Of a stretch of DNA of 57,073 nucleotides, positions 7,090 through 16,611 are shown piece by piece. Position numbers and translations under genes: made by a program. The DNA lies in assembly GCA_025350645.1 (NCBI GenBank), contig JANXXM010000172.1, positions 1 through 57,073 of the forward strand, written 5' to 3'. Below the pieces are notes generated by a model. The model was not told the DNA's origin. It made no database searches and was given only the letters and a program-made list of their open reading frames with translations. Source of the stretch: Ferruginibacter sp. Its GTDB lineage: Bacteria > Bacteroidota > Bacteroidia > Chitinophagales > Chitinophagaceae. The number at the start of each line of letters is the position of its first letter. The stretch's first letter is position 1.

Positions 7090-7455
7090 ATGAACATAGG
7101 AAAAAAGATAAAAAGCATTAGAGAAGCAAAAGGGATGACTGCTAAACAAGTGATTTCTGCAGTTGATATGGGTGCCCCTATGTATAGCCGTATTGAGAAC
7201 GGTGTTAATGAGCCATCGTTAAGCACTTTAGAAAAGATTGGTAAGGCTCTTGGGGTGAAGCTCTCGGATTTTTTTGATACCGATGATAAACTGGCCGATG
7301 TGAATTCTTATGATGCTTCTATAATGGAAAAAATAAAACTCGTAGAGGAACTTAATGACGATGAAAAGAAAATTGTTTTCTCTCTCGTGGATGCTCTGGT
7401 AGGAAAGAAAAAATTAAAGGATGCTTTGAGTGGTGTCTTGCAAGATGTAAAATAG
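7090..7455 (+). CDS. XRE-family helix-turn-helix regulator of the mobile module
   Basis: The 121-residue protein has a Cro/C1-type helix-turn-helix at residues about 5-60, with the typical RIENGVNEPSLSTLEKIGKALG segment split as recognition helix and following helices. Residues 75-121 are a charged helical tail that may dimerise. It is transcribed away from the primase operon, and the shared intergenic region carries matching operator-like sequences. This is the layout of a phage-like or ICE-like repressor switch. It is likely a repressor of replication and recombination genes; activation is also possible. Confidence 0.88.
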   Translation: MNIGKKIKSIREAKGMTAKQVISAVDMGAPMYSRIENGVNEPSLSTLEKIGKALGVKLSDFFDTDDKLADVNSYDASIMEKIKLVEELNDDEKKIVFSLVDALVGKKKLKDALSGVLQDVK

Positions 7456-7458
7456 AAA

Positions 7459-7480
7459 GGCCCCTCACGGGGCTTTTTCA
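7459..7480 (+). terminator. Terminator after the XRE gene
   Basis: The GCCCC (7460-7464)/GGGGC (7469-7473) stem with a 4-base loop is followed by TTTTT (7474-7478), four bases after the regulator stop codon. It is the only strongly GC-rich hairpin in this area. It also separates the mobile module from the convergent RHS operon, whose last gene ends at 7490. Confidence 0.85.
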
Positions 7481-7489
7481 TTTTTGCAT

Positions 7490-7990
7490 TTATTTTAAAA
7501 TGTAATCATTCAAAACTTTGTAGCCTGTTGTTGGACTGCCATTGCTAACAATAACTGGAAGTTTAATAACTTCTATTTTATGGCATTCAGTACAGCTTGC
7601 TAATTTATAAATCACATCTCCATTTTTTATAAGAAAGTCAGTCTTATTGTTAACTGCGTTTGCATTGATATAAATTTTCAATACAGCAAATTTACCCTGA
7701 ACTCTTTTTACATTGATATTAAATTCTTTTGTATCAATTTTCAATAATAGACTTTCAGCATTTTGGTTTTTTCGTAAACAAAATATCTGCTTTGGCAAAG
7801 CTTTAATTTCTTGCTTTTTATTTTTTTTGAATGAGTAAAAACCTACACTATGGTTTGTAGTATCTAAGTTTATAAAACTGCTATCGGCATAAATTTCTAA
7901 AAGTAAATATTTGAGTTTACTACTTTGTGCCTTGGTATTGATACAACCAAGCAAAACAAATATTGATATAAAAATAAAATGTTTTTTCAT
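7490..7990 (-). CDS. Small lipoprotein, probable immunity protein to the RHS metallopeptidase tip
   Basis: The 166-residue product begins MKKHFIFISIFVLLGCINTKAQ. The lipobox VLLGC with Cys16 predicts a lipoprotein, although cleavage after KAQ by signal peptidase I is also possible. The mature part has alternating strands and a CTEC pair near residue 135; I recognise no family. It starts five bases after the stop of the 2836-residue RHS gene, the usual place for the immunity gene of a polymorphic toxin. Its predicted envelope location would protect the producer where the tip is exposed. The immunity role is inferred from position. It is the last gene of the operon and converges on the XRE terminator. 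Confidence 0.6.
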   Translation of the reverse strand: MKKHFIFISIFVLLGCINTKAQSSKLKYLLLEIYADSSFINLDTTNHSVGFYSFKKNKKQEIKALPKQIFCLRKNQNAESLLLKIDTKEFNINVKRVQGKFAVLKIYINANAVNNKTDFLIKNGDVIYKLASCTECHKIEVIKLPVIVSNGSPTTGYKVLNDYILK

Positions 7991-7995
7991 AAGGC

Positions 7996-10900
7996 TTATT
8001 GATGTTCTGGGTCGGATGCTGAACGTTGAGGCATACCTAATAATTTTCTTGCTTTGTTCTCATACTTCAAAACATCGCGCTGGCTACCACCTTCATAAAT
8101 CAAGTGACCTATTTCGTGAAAAATTACATTTGCTGCTGTATTGGGAACCGTTACAGGTCTACCGTCTTTCAGTTGGGCTTGGTGTGCCAAAGCTGATGTA
8201 ACTCCTGATGGTTTTGTATCGGAACTTTGCAAAACACCATCGGCATCTTTGTAATAGTATTTTTCATTGAACAAGGGAACTGGCGACAAATCACTTTCTC
8301 TTATTAAGATTGTAGCCCCAACAATTTTGTTAGTTTTATTATCAATAGAAATTAAAGAAACACCACCGCCTTTTTCACCTAACGCATTTGGCTTAGATTG
8401 GTCGTCAAGCATTTTTGTTTCATCCGCATTAAAACCACTCATCTTAATTGTTGCAGTGTAGTCAGCATTTATTACCCCTAATAATCCATTGATTAAATCC
8501 TTCTTATCTTTCTTAAAATCTTTAATATTACCTGTAAACTGTAACTGGTTTTTATCATTGAAAGAAAAATAATCTCCGCCTAATGCTTTACTTGTATATC
8601 CTAATATTGATTTCCTATCAGCTTCACCGGGTACAACAATTTCCTGACCGTCTGGGTCTATGTAAAATATTGGATTATTTGCCATTGCACAGTATGGCGA
8701 CATATCAGCAAATTTGCTTGCTTTAGGGTCAACACTTAAAAATCTGCCTAATCGTGGGTCATAAATCCGCATTCCATAATCCTGTTGGTTTCCTTCCCCT
8801 TTTACATCATTATCATTCTCCTTCCCATTAAATCCATAACGATAACTACTATTTGCCTGTGAATATTTACGGCCTGGCATTAGTGAACCAAACACATAAA
8901 AATCATTTGCTGTAATTACATCCGCATTGTAATAATCAATAATTCCATCCGTGTTAGCATCAACGCCTATTTTTTTATCCGACACAGTTACTAAAACATT
9001 CCCTAGATGATTAGATAACTCAAAGAACTTATTTCCTCTGATGAAGTTAGTAATTCCATTGGTACTAGCAAGTATTTGTACATTTATATTAGTATTTAAT
9101 AACCCAAGTCTGCTGCTGCCGTATAAATGTAATTCGGTTTGCGTAAGCTGCCCTGTATTTATGGCAGCATCTTGTGTATATATACTCATCACATTTCCAC
9201 TTGCATCTCTTACATAATAAGTGCTTGTTGCGGTTGTAATACCTGCTGTGGTTGCTGCTACTTTTTTGCTTATGCGGTTGCCGCCTGCATCATATCCATA
9301 GTCAATGTTTGTAGTGGTGCTTCCTACCGTTTTTGTTAAGCTATTAATTTTTCCATATACCGTCCAGTTTACATTGCTTATACCTTCTTTTACATCACTT
9401 ATAAGGTTGCCTATTAAATCATAAGTATAATTGCCTGCTACTTGCCCCGTTTTTATATCATTATAATTGGGATAATTTGCCACAGTTGCATCAGCCGCAG
9501 CATCTAATACCATATCTAATTGATTGTTATTTGGCTTATAGGTATAGTTCATATTATCCATAGCTAATCTTGCCGCATCACCATTGCGCAGGTAAGTCTT
9601 TATATTTCCATTAGGGTCATAAGTTACTCTTTCCTTATAGTTTTGGGTGCTTACAGGTGTGAATACGTTGGTTGTATTTAATAATCCCGTAAAAGCATCC
9701 ATACTGCTTATGCGGTTTAGCTGATCATATTTATAACCATATAATATGCCTGTACTATTTGGTGTAGTGGTGTTAAGTTTTGGTATGTTTACCATCATAC
9801 TGGCTATATTGCCATTGTACAATTGCTTAGCGGTTACTACAGCATCTGCGTTTGTAAGATTAAAACTATTACTTGTAAAAGGTTGGGCAAAGTTTGGAAT
9901 TGTTGTTTGCCCTATACCTATGGGCACATAATCATTAGCAAAATAATTTAGACTGTAACTATAAGCATCTTGCCCTATAATGCTGTTTATGCCTGTGGCG
10001 GCATCTTTACCCATATCAAAACTAGCTGTAGCTCCACCTGTTTGTGCTATGGCATTGCTGTTTACTCCTTTGAGCCATCCTTGCAAGGTATATGCATAGT
10101 CTATGCCTTGCACACCAAGCTGCCCTATTACGCTTCGGGCTAGTGGCCCATGGCGGTAGTAACTGTATTGGGCATCTTTTTCCCAAATAAGGCTGTCTTT
10201 GCTTGTTTCTGCAATAGTGAGTCTATTTTCTGCATCATAACCGTATCTATGGTAAAAAGCATCTTCTTTACCTGGCTGGTATGCCACACTATTTACTTTA
10301 CCACTTATAAGATCGTAATTATATACCATCTTTTTAAACCTTCCGAAACTATTCATGGCATTGGTATTGCCTGCACCTAAATCTTGTAACAGCGTATCTA
10401 CATTGCCATGTATATCGTAGCTATAATAGGTAGCTGCGGTATGGTTATCTGTAGCAGGAAAATTACCTGCTGTGCTAGTTGGAAACAACATGGTTGCACT
10501 CACCCTGTTGCGAAGGTTTTGCTGTATAAGGTATTGGGGGCTAAGTAAATTACTACCATTCAAATAACTATTATCATAAAACGTTTTGGTAATTTGGTCT
10601 GCAGGTTTTGTGTTTAACCAATTGGCTAAACTGCCTGCTGTAGCAGCATCTAAAGCATTTTGGCTAATAGCTTGCGTCATCAAGCTGCTATTTAACACCT
10701 GCCCTACTTCATTTATTCTACCAAGTACATCATACAATGTGTAGCTGTAATTATTTAGCGGTTGTTGTTTTGCATTTTGGCTTATTACAAGTCTGCCAAG
10801 TACATCATACCAAAAGTTACTTGTTTTGGCATCAGGTGTTTTTTGGGCTATAACTTGGTTCAAACTATTGTAGCGATAATGAGTAGCTAGTGCTTCATTA

Positions 10901-13900
10901 TTAAGGGTATTGGCTGCATCTGCACCATTGGTTCTTGCTATGGTTACACCTGCCAAGTATGCGATTCCAAAGTTTGGCTTTACAGCGGCAGGTGGCATGG
11001 TTTTCACCAAATTACTTGCCTGGTCATAGTAATACAACGTGTAATGGTATTCCTTTGGCTGATACGTTACATAAAACTGCTCAGTGTATTTTGCACCCAA
11101 ACATTTTGCTCTGTACAGCGCATCAAAATTTGCAATTAGGGAATCCTTTAGTAATTGATAGATTGTTTGCGTAGCAAATATGGTTTGGTTTTGCACAGCT
11201 TGGCAAGGTGTAGTATCTGCTATTAGCAAACCTTCTAGCGAGTTTGCTGCTGGGCTTAATGCACACAATGCATTGCTAGCGTTACCAGGCGCTACACCTG
11301 TAGCAGGATGGCAAGTTTTATAAGCAGCAATATAATCTTGTGCTGTTTTTCCAAAACCTGTTTTGTAATTAAGGTATCTTGCCCAAAGAGCATTTTGATT
11401 TGTTTGGTCAGTAGTTGCTGTTACATCTGATATATAAGGCACACCTGCACAATTTGCATACAATGTTCTAAATGCTATGGTAAGCGTATCTAGCTTACCA
11501 CAAGTAATACATGGTTTTACATAACCACATCTTATAAAGCTAGGCATTATCACTACCGATGGTAATGTGATGGGTGTAAATATTTTGATACAATTTTGTA
11601 TCGTACACCTATCTAATTTGGCTGTATCAGAATACAAAATACCGCAGGTAGGGCTTATACCTGTATAATCACTGCTTATTAAAAAGCGATATCTTATACA
11701 ATTGGGTAAATTTATTACAAAACTTGTGCTGTTGCAAGAAATAGCTTGTGTAGATATAAGGGTATTTATGCCAGTAGCTGTTAAGCCAAATACCTGTAAA
11801 GTACAGTTAACTCCTCCTGCTGGTATACTGTAGTTTAGCGTTATATCTTGAGTGCCGTTAGGAGTTATAAGGGGTACAGCTCTTATAAAACCTATTATAG
11901 GTTTCCCTGGGCATACTGGTGTGGGGCAGATATTGTAAATAAATAGATTAGATGTAACAGATATACATGGGGCTTTGCCGCCATCACTTATAATAAACGA
12001 ATTGTATTTTTTACAAGGATCTATTGGTTTATCAAAAATTTGTACTTGTGTTAGTGAACAATCAAGAACTTGACTATATAAAATGGTATTGAATTCATCT
12101 GTAATGTACAATATGCTATTGCTATAGCTAGTAGAACATCCATAGGTAATTGTCATTTTTCCTGGATCTACAATTATATTATTTACAAATGGAACATCGC
12201 AAATTGGTGCTTTGCAACCTTTATAGTTATAAATATTTGAAGTAGCAGTACCACTAGAGCATACCAATGGATCACTTCCAGAACTTATTATATATGCGTT
12301 ATAAGAATTACAAGGATTAATATTAAAATCATTTACTACAACTTGTGTTGCAGTACATGGTATATTTTGAGTATATAAAATATTATTATTTACATCCGTT
12401 ATAAATAGTGTGCAATTAGTAAACAATGTGCTATGCGCAAAATTTACAGTCATAGAACCTGTCTGTACAATCATATTAATAATAACAGCGGGTTGGCAAA
12501 GCCCTTTACCAAAAATTGCATTACCATTTGTCGCATTAATTACTTTAAAAAAAGGTGCAACGTAAAATCCTATAGTACCTGCAACTTTAGTACAACTATC
12601 CCTAAACGCAGCATTACAATTTTGAAATCCTGCCCATAGAACAGTACTTAGTGTATCTTTGTAGTTTACCCTTAAAAAATTATTCATCCTTAAAAGCGTT
12701 GCAGAGTCTGCCCCTGCCTCTCTCTTTAATGCAGCAAAGCGTTCGCAGCCACAACTATCTATCGTATTTGTATAGTTTGGATACAATGTAGGGTTTAAGC
12801 CATAAGGTTTTGGATAATCAATTGTGTATGGATTACAAAAATAACTCGTACCAGGTGCTATTACTATACCACTATCTGCTAGCACTTTGTTTATTACTTC
12901 TTCAAAGTTTTGTGGGCTGCCTGTATATGTAGGATTTACATTACTTGCACCAAAAGGTTGCCATGTTGTAATGGAATTGTTACATACTAATACCAATCCA
13001 TCGCATATTTTATTAATGATATTATTTACCCTTACCGTATCAGCATTGGTAGCATTGCTTAAAATAGTTTTAAATTGTTCACATTGCTTTAGCCTAGCTT
13101 TCCAAGCTGGTCTTTGTGCTTCGCATTTGTTTATGGCAGGTGTAGCGGCGCCGCCTGCTGCGGTTAATCCTGTAGTATCAGGTGGTACTTGGGTAATATT
13201 TGTCCATATTGTTCCGCTTAATCCACTTTGTACGGCTAAGTTTTGTTGGTTTGCAAAAACAATTTGTTTACCATTTGCAATGAGTGCACTTTTATCAAGT
13301 GCACTAAGTGCGTTTATAGCATTGTTATCTATATAATTTAAAACCAATTCATTTCTATAACTTAAATACATAGACCGAAATTGTTCCCATACAAAGTTCT
13401 TCAATGAATCTGTTGTAATGGAGGGGTCTAGCTGTGTTTTGCTATTGCTACATACCGTATTGTTTCCATTGTTTGCTCCAGTACACATCACCATACTATT
13501 GGCTATTTGCCATATAGAAGGATAATTTCCTGCTGTACCTGAGCCATCAATACCAATATTAATTTTGTTACTCATAGTGGTTTTTATACTAGCATTAGCG
13601 GGGATAGCAAAGAATGGATCTGCATTTAAAGTATTTGTCCCTCCAGCATTCAAAGGATCTGTGTATCCTTTTGACAACGCTATAGAATATTTATCTGTAC
13701 CCTGCACATTGTCAAACCAATCATAAGAAGATTGTAAATTCTGTTCTGCAAATTTTAGTTTACTAAATTCTGGGTGATAAAAAATTAAACTGCTTGGCCA
13801 TGTAATAGATGCTAAGGAAGTAAATACTGGTGGGCTAATGGTATCTAAAATAATATGCCTATCTCCAAGTGGTTCAACCAATGCATCTACAACATTTACA

Positions 13901-16506
13901 TCAGAAAAATAATCTGACAACGCACCCGTTTCTGCAATAGGTAAACGGTAATAAGGCACTCGAATAATTCCATTATATTTGTCGGAAAAAATATTGTATT
14001 TCGCTTCTAGCCTCGTATAATCAGGTCCTGCAGTACCTTGTACATTCATAGAATCTAATCTAATAGCATACTGCCCTGTAAATGGCATCATATCTGAAAG
14101 CATGGTTCTACGAAGACTTTTTAATGTAGTAAGTTGAGGATTTAACCCGCCACATGCGCCTGCACAATCCAAAGAATCTGCACTGTACTGTGCTTTAATT
14201 ACCGCATCGTATAAAGTGCTATACGTGGGTATGCCCATAGAATTTAAATAATTTATTCTGTAAGCATTAAACGTACCTAACTTAATATTACAACTATCAC
14301 AAGCTGCGGTATTATTAGCAGGCAAACCACAGCCCGATGTAGTGTATAAAACATTGTAAACAGAGTCATAAATATTTTGCTGTGTTTTGCAAAGAAATAC
14401 TTTTAATGCACTATCCCTTCTTATTTGATACATAGAGTCATTTATAGTAAGCGTTTTTCTTACAACCCACGAGCCTATGCCTAGTGTAATAGTGGTATCT
14501 ATTTGCTTTACATTTGTTTTGCCCATGCCCGAAAAACCTGCAGAAGTTGTACAGGCTGTACCTACGGGTTGTATTTGTATATTATTATAATTTAGCAAAA
14601 TAGGCGTTGTTCCACAGTCTTCTGATTTTATAGATATCTGCAAATCGTATTTGCAATCAAAACATATTTGCTGATTGGTACAGCTAAATTGGCTAAAAAT
14701 AGATGGGTCTAGTTTATAAGTAAAATTGTATGCCGTAGGGTTTGTGGCAAGAATAGTACTTACAGATTCAATGGTATTATTTGCTTTTATTAGGTTTGTA
14801 AAAGGTGTCAATAATTGATTGGTTATAACGCCTGATGCTTGTGGATAGTCCGTTCCATTGGTACTTATATCATTCATACTTGCAGGTGCTGCACCTGCTA
14901 AAGCTGTAGCAATGGTGCGCCCATGCATATCTGTATAGCTCACGCTTACTTGGCTATTGGCATCTAATACCATATTTTTACTGTAATGACTTGCGTCTCC
15001 CACTTCTGTACCAAATAATGCATCTATCTCCGTTTGGTTTGGTTTGCCATAATAATATTTGGTTTCATGATTGCTCCCTATTTGATGAGTAGCACCTACA
15101 CCTCCTTGACTTCGTACCCTTTCTGTAGCATCATCCATAAATCTTGTTTCGGTATAAGCAAAACCATTTGCATTTGGTATATACCTTGCATTTGCTTCGC
15201 TTGCCAGCCAAGGATTATTGGCACTGTAGTATTTACCATTTCCTTTGGTAGTATCCAATGCATAAGATCCATTACACTGTATAGCCGCAGGGGTAAGATC
15301 AAAATATTTTGCAGGATCTTCATTAGCGGCCATACCTTTAAAGGCATTGAAATTTGTAAAATATTGAATACTGTTGTCCAGTGTAGGAGTTGGTAATATT
15401 TGTATATTGGATCTGCCTTGTAGGTCATAAATTGTTTCAGCTACAACTGTATTATTTGTGGTATTATCTTTTGTAACGGTTTGTCTCCCTCTTAAACTTC
15501 CATCAAAATATTGTATAACCGATTTTGATTTTCCATTTTCTGCATAACTTGTACTGCTTTGCCAATTTAATGTAGAGTCATGTCCATTAAATGCATAAAC
15601 TTGTGATGCTGTCCATGTGCCTATTAATAGTGCGCCACTATTTTTAAGCAATGTAGGGCGTACCCTATAATATAATTTTCCTACACCGTCGTACAACATG
15701 GGTATTTTAAAATTATCTTGGGCAAAGTCCAAATCTATCCTCGTGGCATTGTTTGCAAGTAATAAATCGGGGCTAAACACATTGTTGGAATCGTTGTAAA
15801 AACCTGCCATTTCATTTTCTACCCAAGCCCATTCTAATTGTTTCATATTTTGGTTAGTACCAGCAGGCCACGACCATGATACATACAGTGCATCAGGAGT
15901 TTGTAAAACTGGGGCATTAACAATAGCAAGGTTATTTTGTAAATCGTAATAACGTATTTCGGTAATATTATTTTCTAACGATAAAACCGTAAGCGGATTC
16001 CAACCTGTAGCACCAGTTATATTAACAGAGTTTACTGTAAGGGTAACTACTTGCGAGCTAGGAAGTGTTTTGTAAGATACTGAGGTATATTTTGCACCTA
16101 ATGCTTTGTCATAGTTAACCGTTAGCGAGCCAGGGATAGTAACAGGATTGCTAGTAGCGGTCGCCTTTGTAACCACTGTATAATATACCGTAGCAGTAAA
16201 ATTTGTTGCAAAAAATGGTGTCGCTAGATTTTCATTTATCCTCAGCGTAATATTGTTTTTTATTTTTACGTTGGAAGTAATTTCATTGTTAGCTGCGTCG
16301 GGAGCATAAGTATAAGTATTGGATGCACCTGTTAATATCCCTGTTCCAATAATGAGTGGTAGCTTGGTAAAACTATTAGTTTTGCCTTCTTCAAACTGGG
16401 CAAAACTTACTTGCGCAAACAAAAACATGATAGACAAAATAAGCAATTTTTGCCAAATTTTTTGTTGTAATAGATGGTCTTTTAAGTAGCTATTTTTCAT
16501 ATTCAT
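7996..16506 (-). CDS. Giant RHS/YD-repeat polymorphic toxin with HEIGH zinc-peptidase tip
   Basis: The 2836-residue protein has an N-terminal signal sequence (hydrophobic core about residues 20-36, ending VSFAQ). A Bacteroidota RHS-type N-terminal region follows (IQYFDGSLRGRQTV near residue 335). The central part is cysteine-rich, with about three tandem Fn3-like units at roughly 1340-1640. YD repeats run from about 1870, and the RHS-associated core includes DYGMRIYDPRLGRFLSVDP and closes at DPDGQE near 2622. The last 214 residues form a separate tip with HEIGH at 2797-2801 (codons at 8104-8118) followed by a YENKARKLLGMPQR segment. HExxH is the zinc site of gluzincin- or metzincin-type peptidases. 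By the known RHS model, the repeat shell encloses the tip, which acts on a target cell. No type IX sorting domain is present at the C-terminus. The tip substrate and delivery route are unknown. Confidence 0.88.
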   Translation of the reverse strand: MNMKNSYLKDHLLQQKIWQKLLILSIMFLFAQVSFAQFEEGKTNSFTKLPLIIGTGILTGASNTYTYAPDAANNEITSNVKIKNNITLRINENLATPFFATNFTATVYYTVVTKATATSNPVTIPGSLTVNYDKALGAKYTSVSYKTLPSSQVVTLTVNSVNITGATGWNPLTVLSLENNITEIRYYDLQNNLAIVNAPVLQTPDALYVSWSWPAGTNQNMKQLEWAWVENEMAGFYNDSNNVFSPDLLLANNATRIDLDFAQDNFKIPMLYDGVGKLYYRVRPTLLKNSGALLIGTWTASQVYAFNGHDSTLNWQSSTSYAENGKSKSVIQYFDGSLRGRQTVTKDNTTNNTVVAETIYDLQGRSNIQILPTPTLDNSIQYFTNFNAFKGMAANEDPAKYFDLTPAAIQCNGSYALDTTKGNGKYYSANNPWLASEANARYIPNANGFAYTETRFMDDATERVRSQGGVGATHQIGSNHETKYYYGKPNQTEIDALFGTEVGDASHYSKNMVLDANSQVSVSYTDMHGRTIATALAGAAPASMNDISTNGTDYPQASGVITNQLLTPFTNLIKANNTIESVSTILATNPTAYNFTYKLDPSIFSQFSCTNQQICFDCKYDLQISIKSEDCGTTPILLNYNNIQIQPVGTACTTSAGFSGMGKTNVKQIDTTITLGIGSWVVRKTLTINDSMYQIRRDSALKVFLCKTQQNIYDSVYNVLYTTSGCGLPANNTAACDSCNIKLGTFNAYRINYLNSMGIPTYSTLYDAVIKAQYSADSLDCAGACGGLNPQLTTLKSLRRTMLSDMMPFTGQYAIRLDSMNVQGTAGPDYTRLEAKYNIFSDKYNGIIRVPYYRLPIAETGALSDYFSDVNVVDALVEPLGDRHIILDTISPPVFTSLASITWPSSLIFYHPEFSKLKFAEQNLQSSYDWFDNVQGTDKYSIALSKGYTDPLNAGGTNTLNADPFFAIPANASIKTTMSNKINIGIDGSGTAGNYPSIWQIANSMVMCTGANNGNNTVCSNSKTQLDPSITTDSLKNFVWEQFRSMYLSYRNELVLNYIDNNAINALSALDKSALIANGKQIVFANQQNLAVQSGLSGTIWTNITQVPPDTTGLTAAGGAATPAINKCEAQRPAWKARLKQCEQFKTILSNATNADTVRVNNIINKICDGLVLVCNNSITTWQPFGASNVNPTYTGSPQNFEEVINKVLADSGIVIAPGTSYFCNPYTIDYPKPYGLNPTLYPNYTNTIDSCGCERFAALKREAGADSATLLRMNNFLRVNYKDTLSTVLWAGFQNCNAAFRDSCTKVAGTIGFYVAPFFKVINATNGNAIFGKGLCQPAVIINMIVQTGSMTVNFAHSTLFTNCTLFITDVNNNILYTQNIPCTATQVVVNDFNINPCNSYNAYIISSGSDPLVCSSGTATSNIYNYKGCKAPICDVPFVNNIIVDPGKMTITYGCSTSYSNSILYITDEFNTILYSQVLDCSLTQVQIFDKPIDPCKKYNSFIISDGGKAPCISVTSNLFIYNICPTPVCPGKPIIGFIRAVPLITPNGTQDITLNYSIPAGGVNCTLQVFGLTATGINTLISTQAISCNSTSFVINLPNCIRYRFLISSDYTGISPTCGILYSDTAKLDRCTIQNCIKIFTPITLPSVVIMPSFIRCGYVKPCITCGKLDTLTIAFRTLYANCAGVPYISDVTATTDQTNQNALWARYLNYKTGFGKTAQDYIAAYKTCHPATGVAPGNASNALCALSPAANSLEGLLIADTTPCQAVQNQTIFATQTIYQLLKDSLIANFDALYRAKCLGAKYTEQFYVTYQPKEYHYTLYYYDQASNLVKTMPPAAVKPNFGIAYLAGVTIARTNGADAANTLNNEALATHYRYNSLNQVIAQKTPDAKTSNFWYDVLGRLVISQNAKQQPLNNYSYTLYDVLGRINEVGQVLNSSLMTQAISQNALDAATAGSLANWLNTKPADQITKTFYDNSYLNGSNLLSPQYLIQQNLRNRVSATMLFPTSTAGNFPATDNHTAATYYSYDIHGNVDTLLQDLGAGNTNAMNSFGRFKKMVYNYDLISGKVNSVAYQPGKEDAFYHRYGYDAENRLTIAETSKDSLIWEKDAQYSYYRHGPLARSVIGQLGVQGIDYAYTLQGWLKGVNSNAIAQTGGATASFDMGKDAATGINSIIGQDAYSYSLNYFANDYVPIGIGQTTIPNFAQPFTSNSFNLTNADAVVTAKQLYNGNIASMMVNIPKLNTTTPNSTGILYGYKYDQLNRISSMDAFTGLLNTTNVFTPVSTQNYKERVTYDPNGNIKTYLRNGDAARLAMDNMNYTYKPNNNQLDMVLDAAADATVANYPNYNDIKTGQVAGNYTYDLIGNLISDVKEGISNVNWTVYGKINSLTKTVGSTTTNIDYGYDAGGNRISKKVAATTAGITTATSTYYVRDASGNVMSIYTQDAAINTGQLTQTELHLYGSSRLGLLNTNINVQILASTNGITNFIRGNKFFELSNHLGNVLVTVSDKKIGVDANTDGIIDYYNADVITANDFYVFGSLMPGRKYSQANSSYRYGFNGKENDNDVKGEGNQQDYGMRIYDPRLGRFLSVDPKASKFADMSPYCAMANNPIFYIDPDGQEIVVPGEADRKSILGYTSKALGGDYFSFNDKNQLQFTGNIKDFKKDKKDLINGLLGVINADYTATIKMSGFNADETKMLDDQSKPNALGEKGGGVSLISIDNKTNKIVGATILIRESDLSPVPLFNEKYYYKDADGVLQSSDTKPSGVTSALAHQAQLKDGRPVTVPNTAANVIFHEIGHLIYEGGSQRDVLKYENKARKLLGMPQRSASDPEHQ

Positions 16507-16520
16507 GCTATTTACTTTTT

Positions 16521-16543
16521 TTATTTATGGCGGCCATAAATAA
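16521..16543. repeat. Perfect 11-bp inverted repeat just upstream of the giant RHS gene
   Basis: TTATTTATGGC (16521-16531) pairs with GCCATAAATAA (16533-16543) across one central base, 14 bases upstream of the RHS start codon. It has no T-run and would lie in the mRNA leader, where it could bind a regulator, hinder translation or stabilise a processed RHS transcript. The 105-base gap here is otherwise empty. Confidence 0.5.
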
Positions 16544-16611
16544 TAATTTTAAACTTTATCTGATATGCTTATTTAAATATTGTTATACACTACGTTATTC
16601 GTTTACTTACA

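Noticed and set aside
6939..7455. Toxin-antitoxin reading of the XRE gene
   Set aside because: There is no toxin-like partner beside it. The divergent neighbour is a primase, and the promoter layout fits an element repressor.
7996..16506. Type IX secreted RHS protein
   Set aside because: The C-terminus is the HEIGH tip and shows no type A or type B sorting domain.
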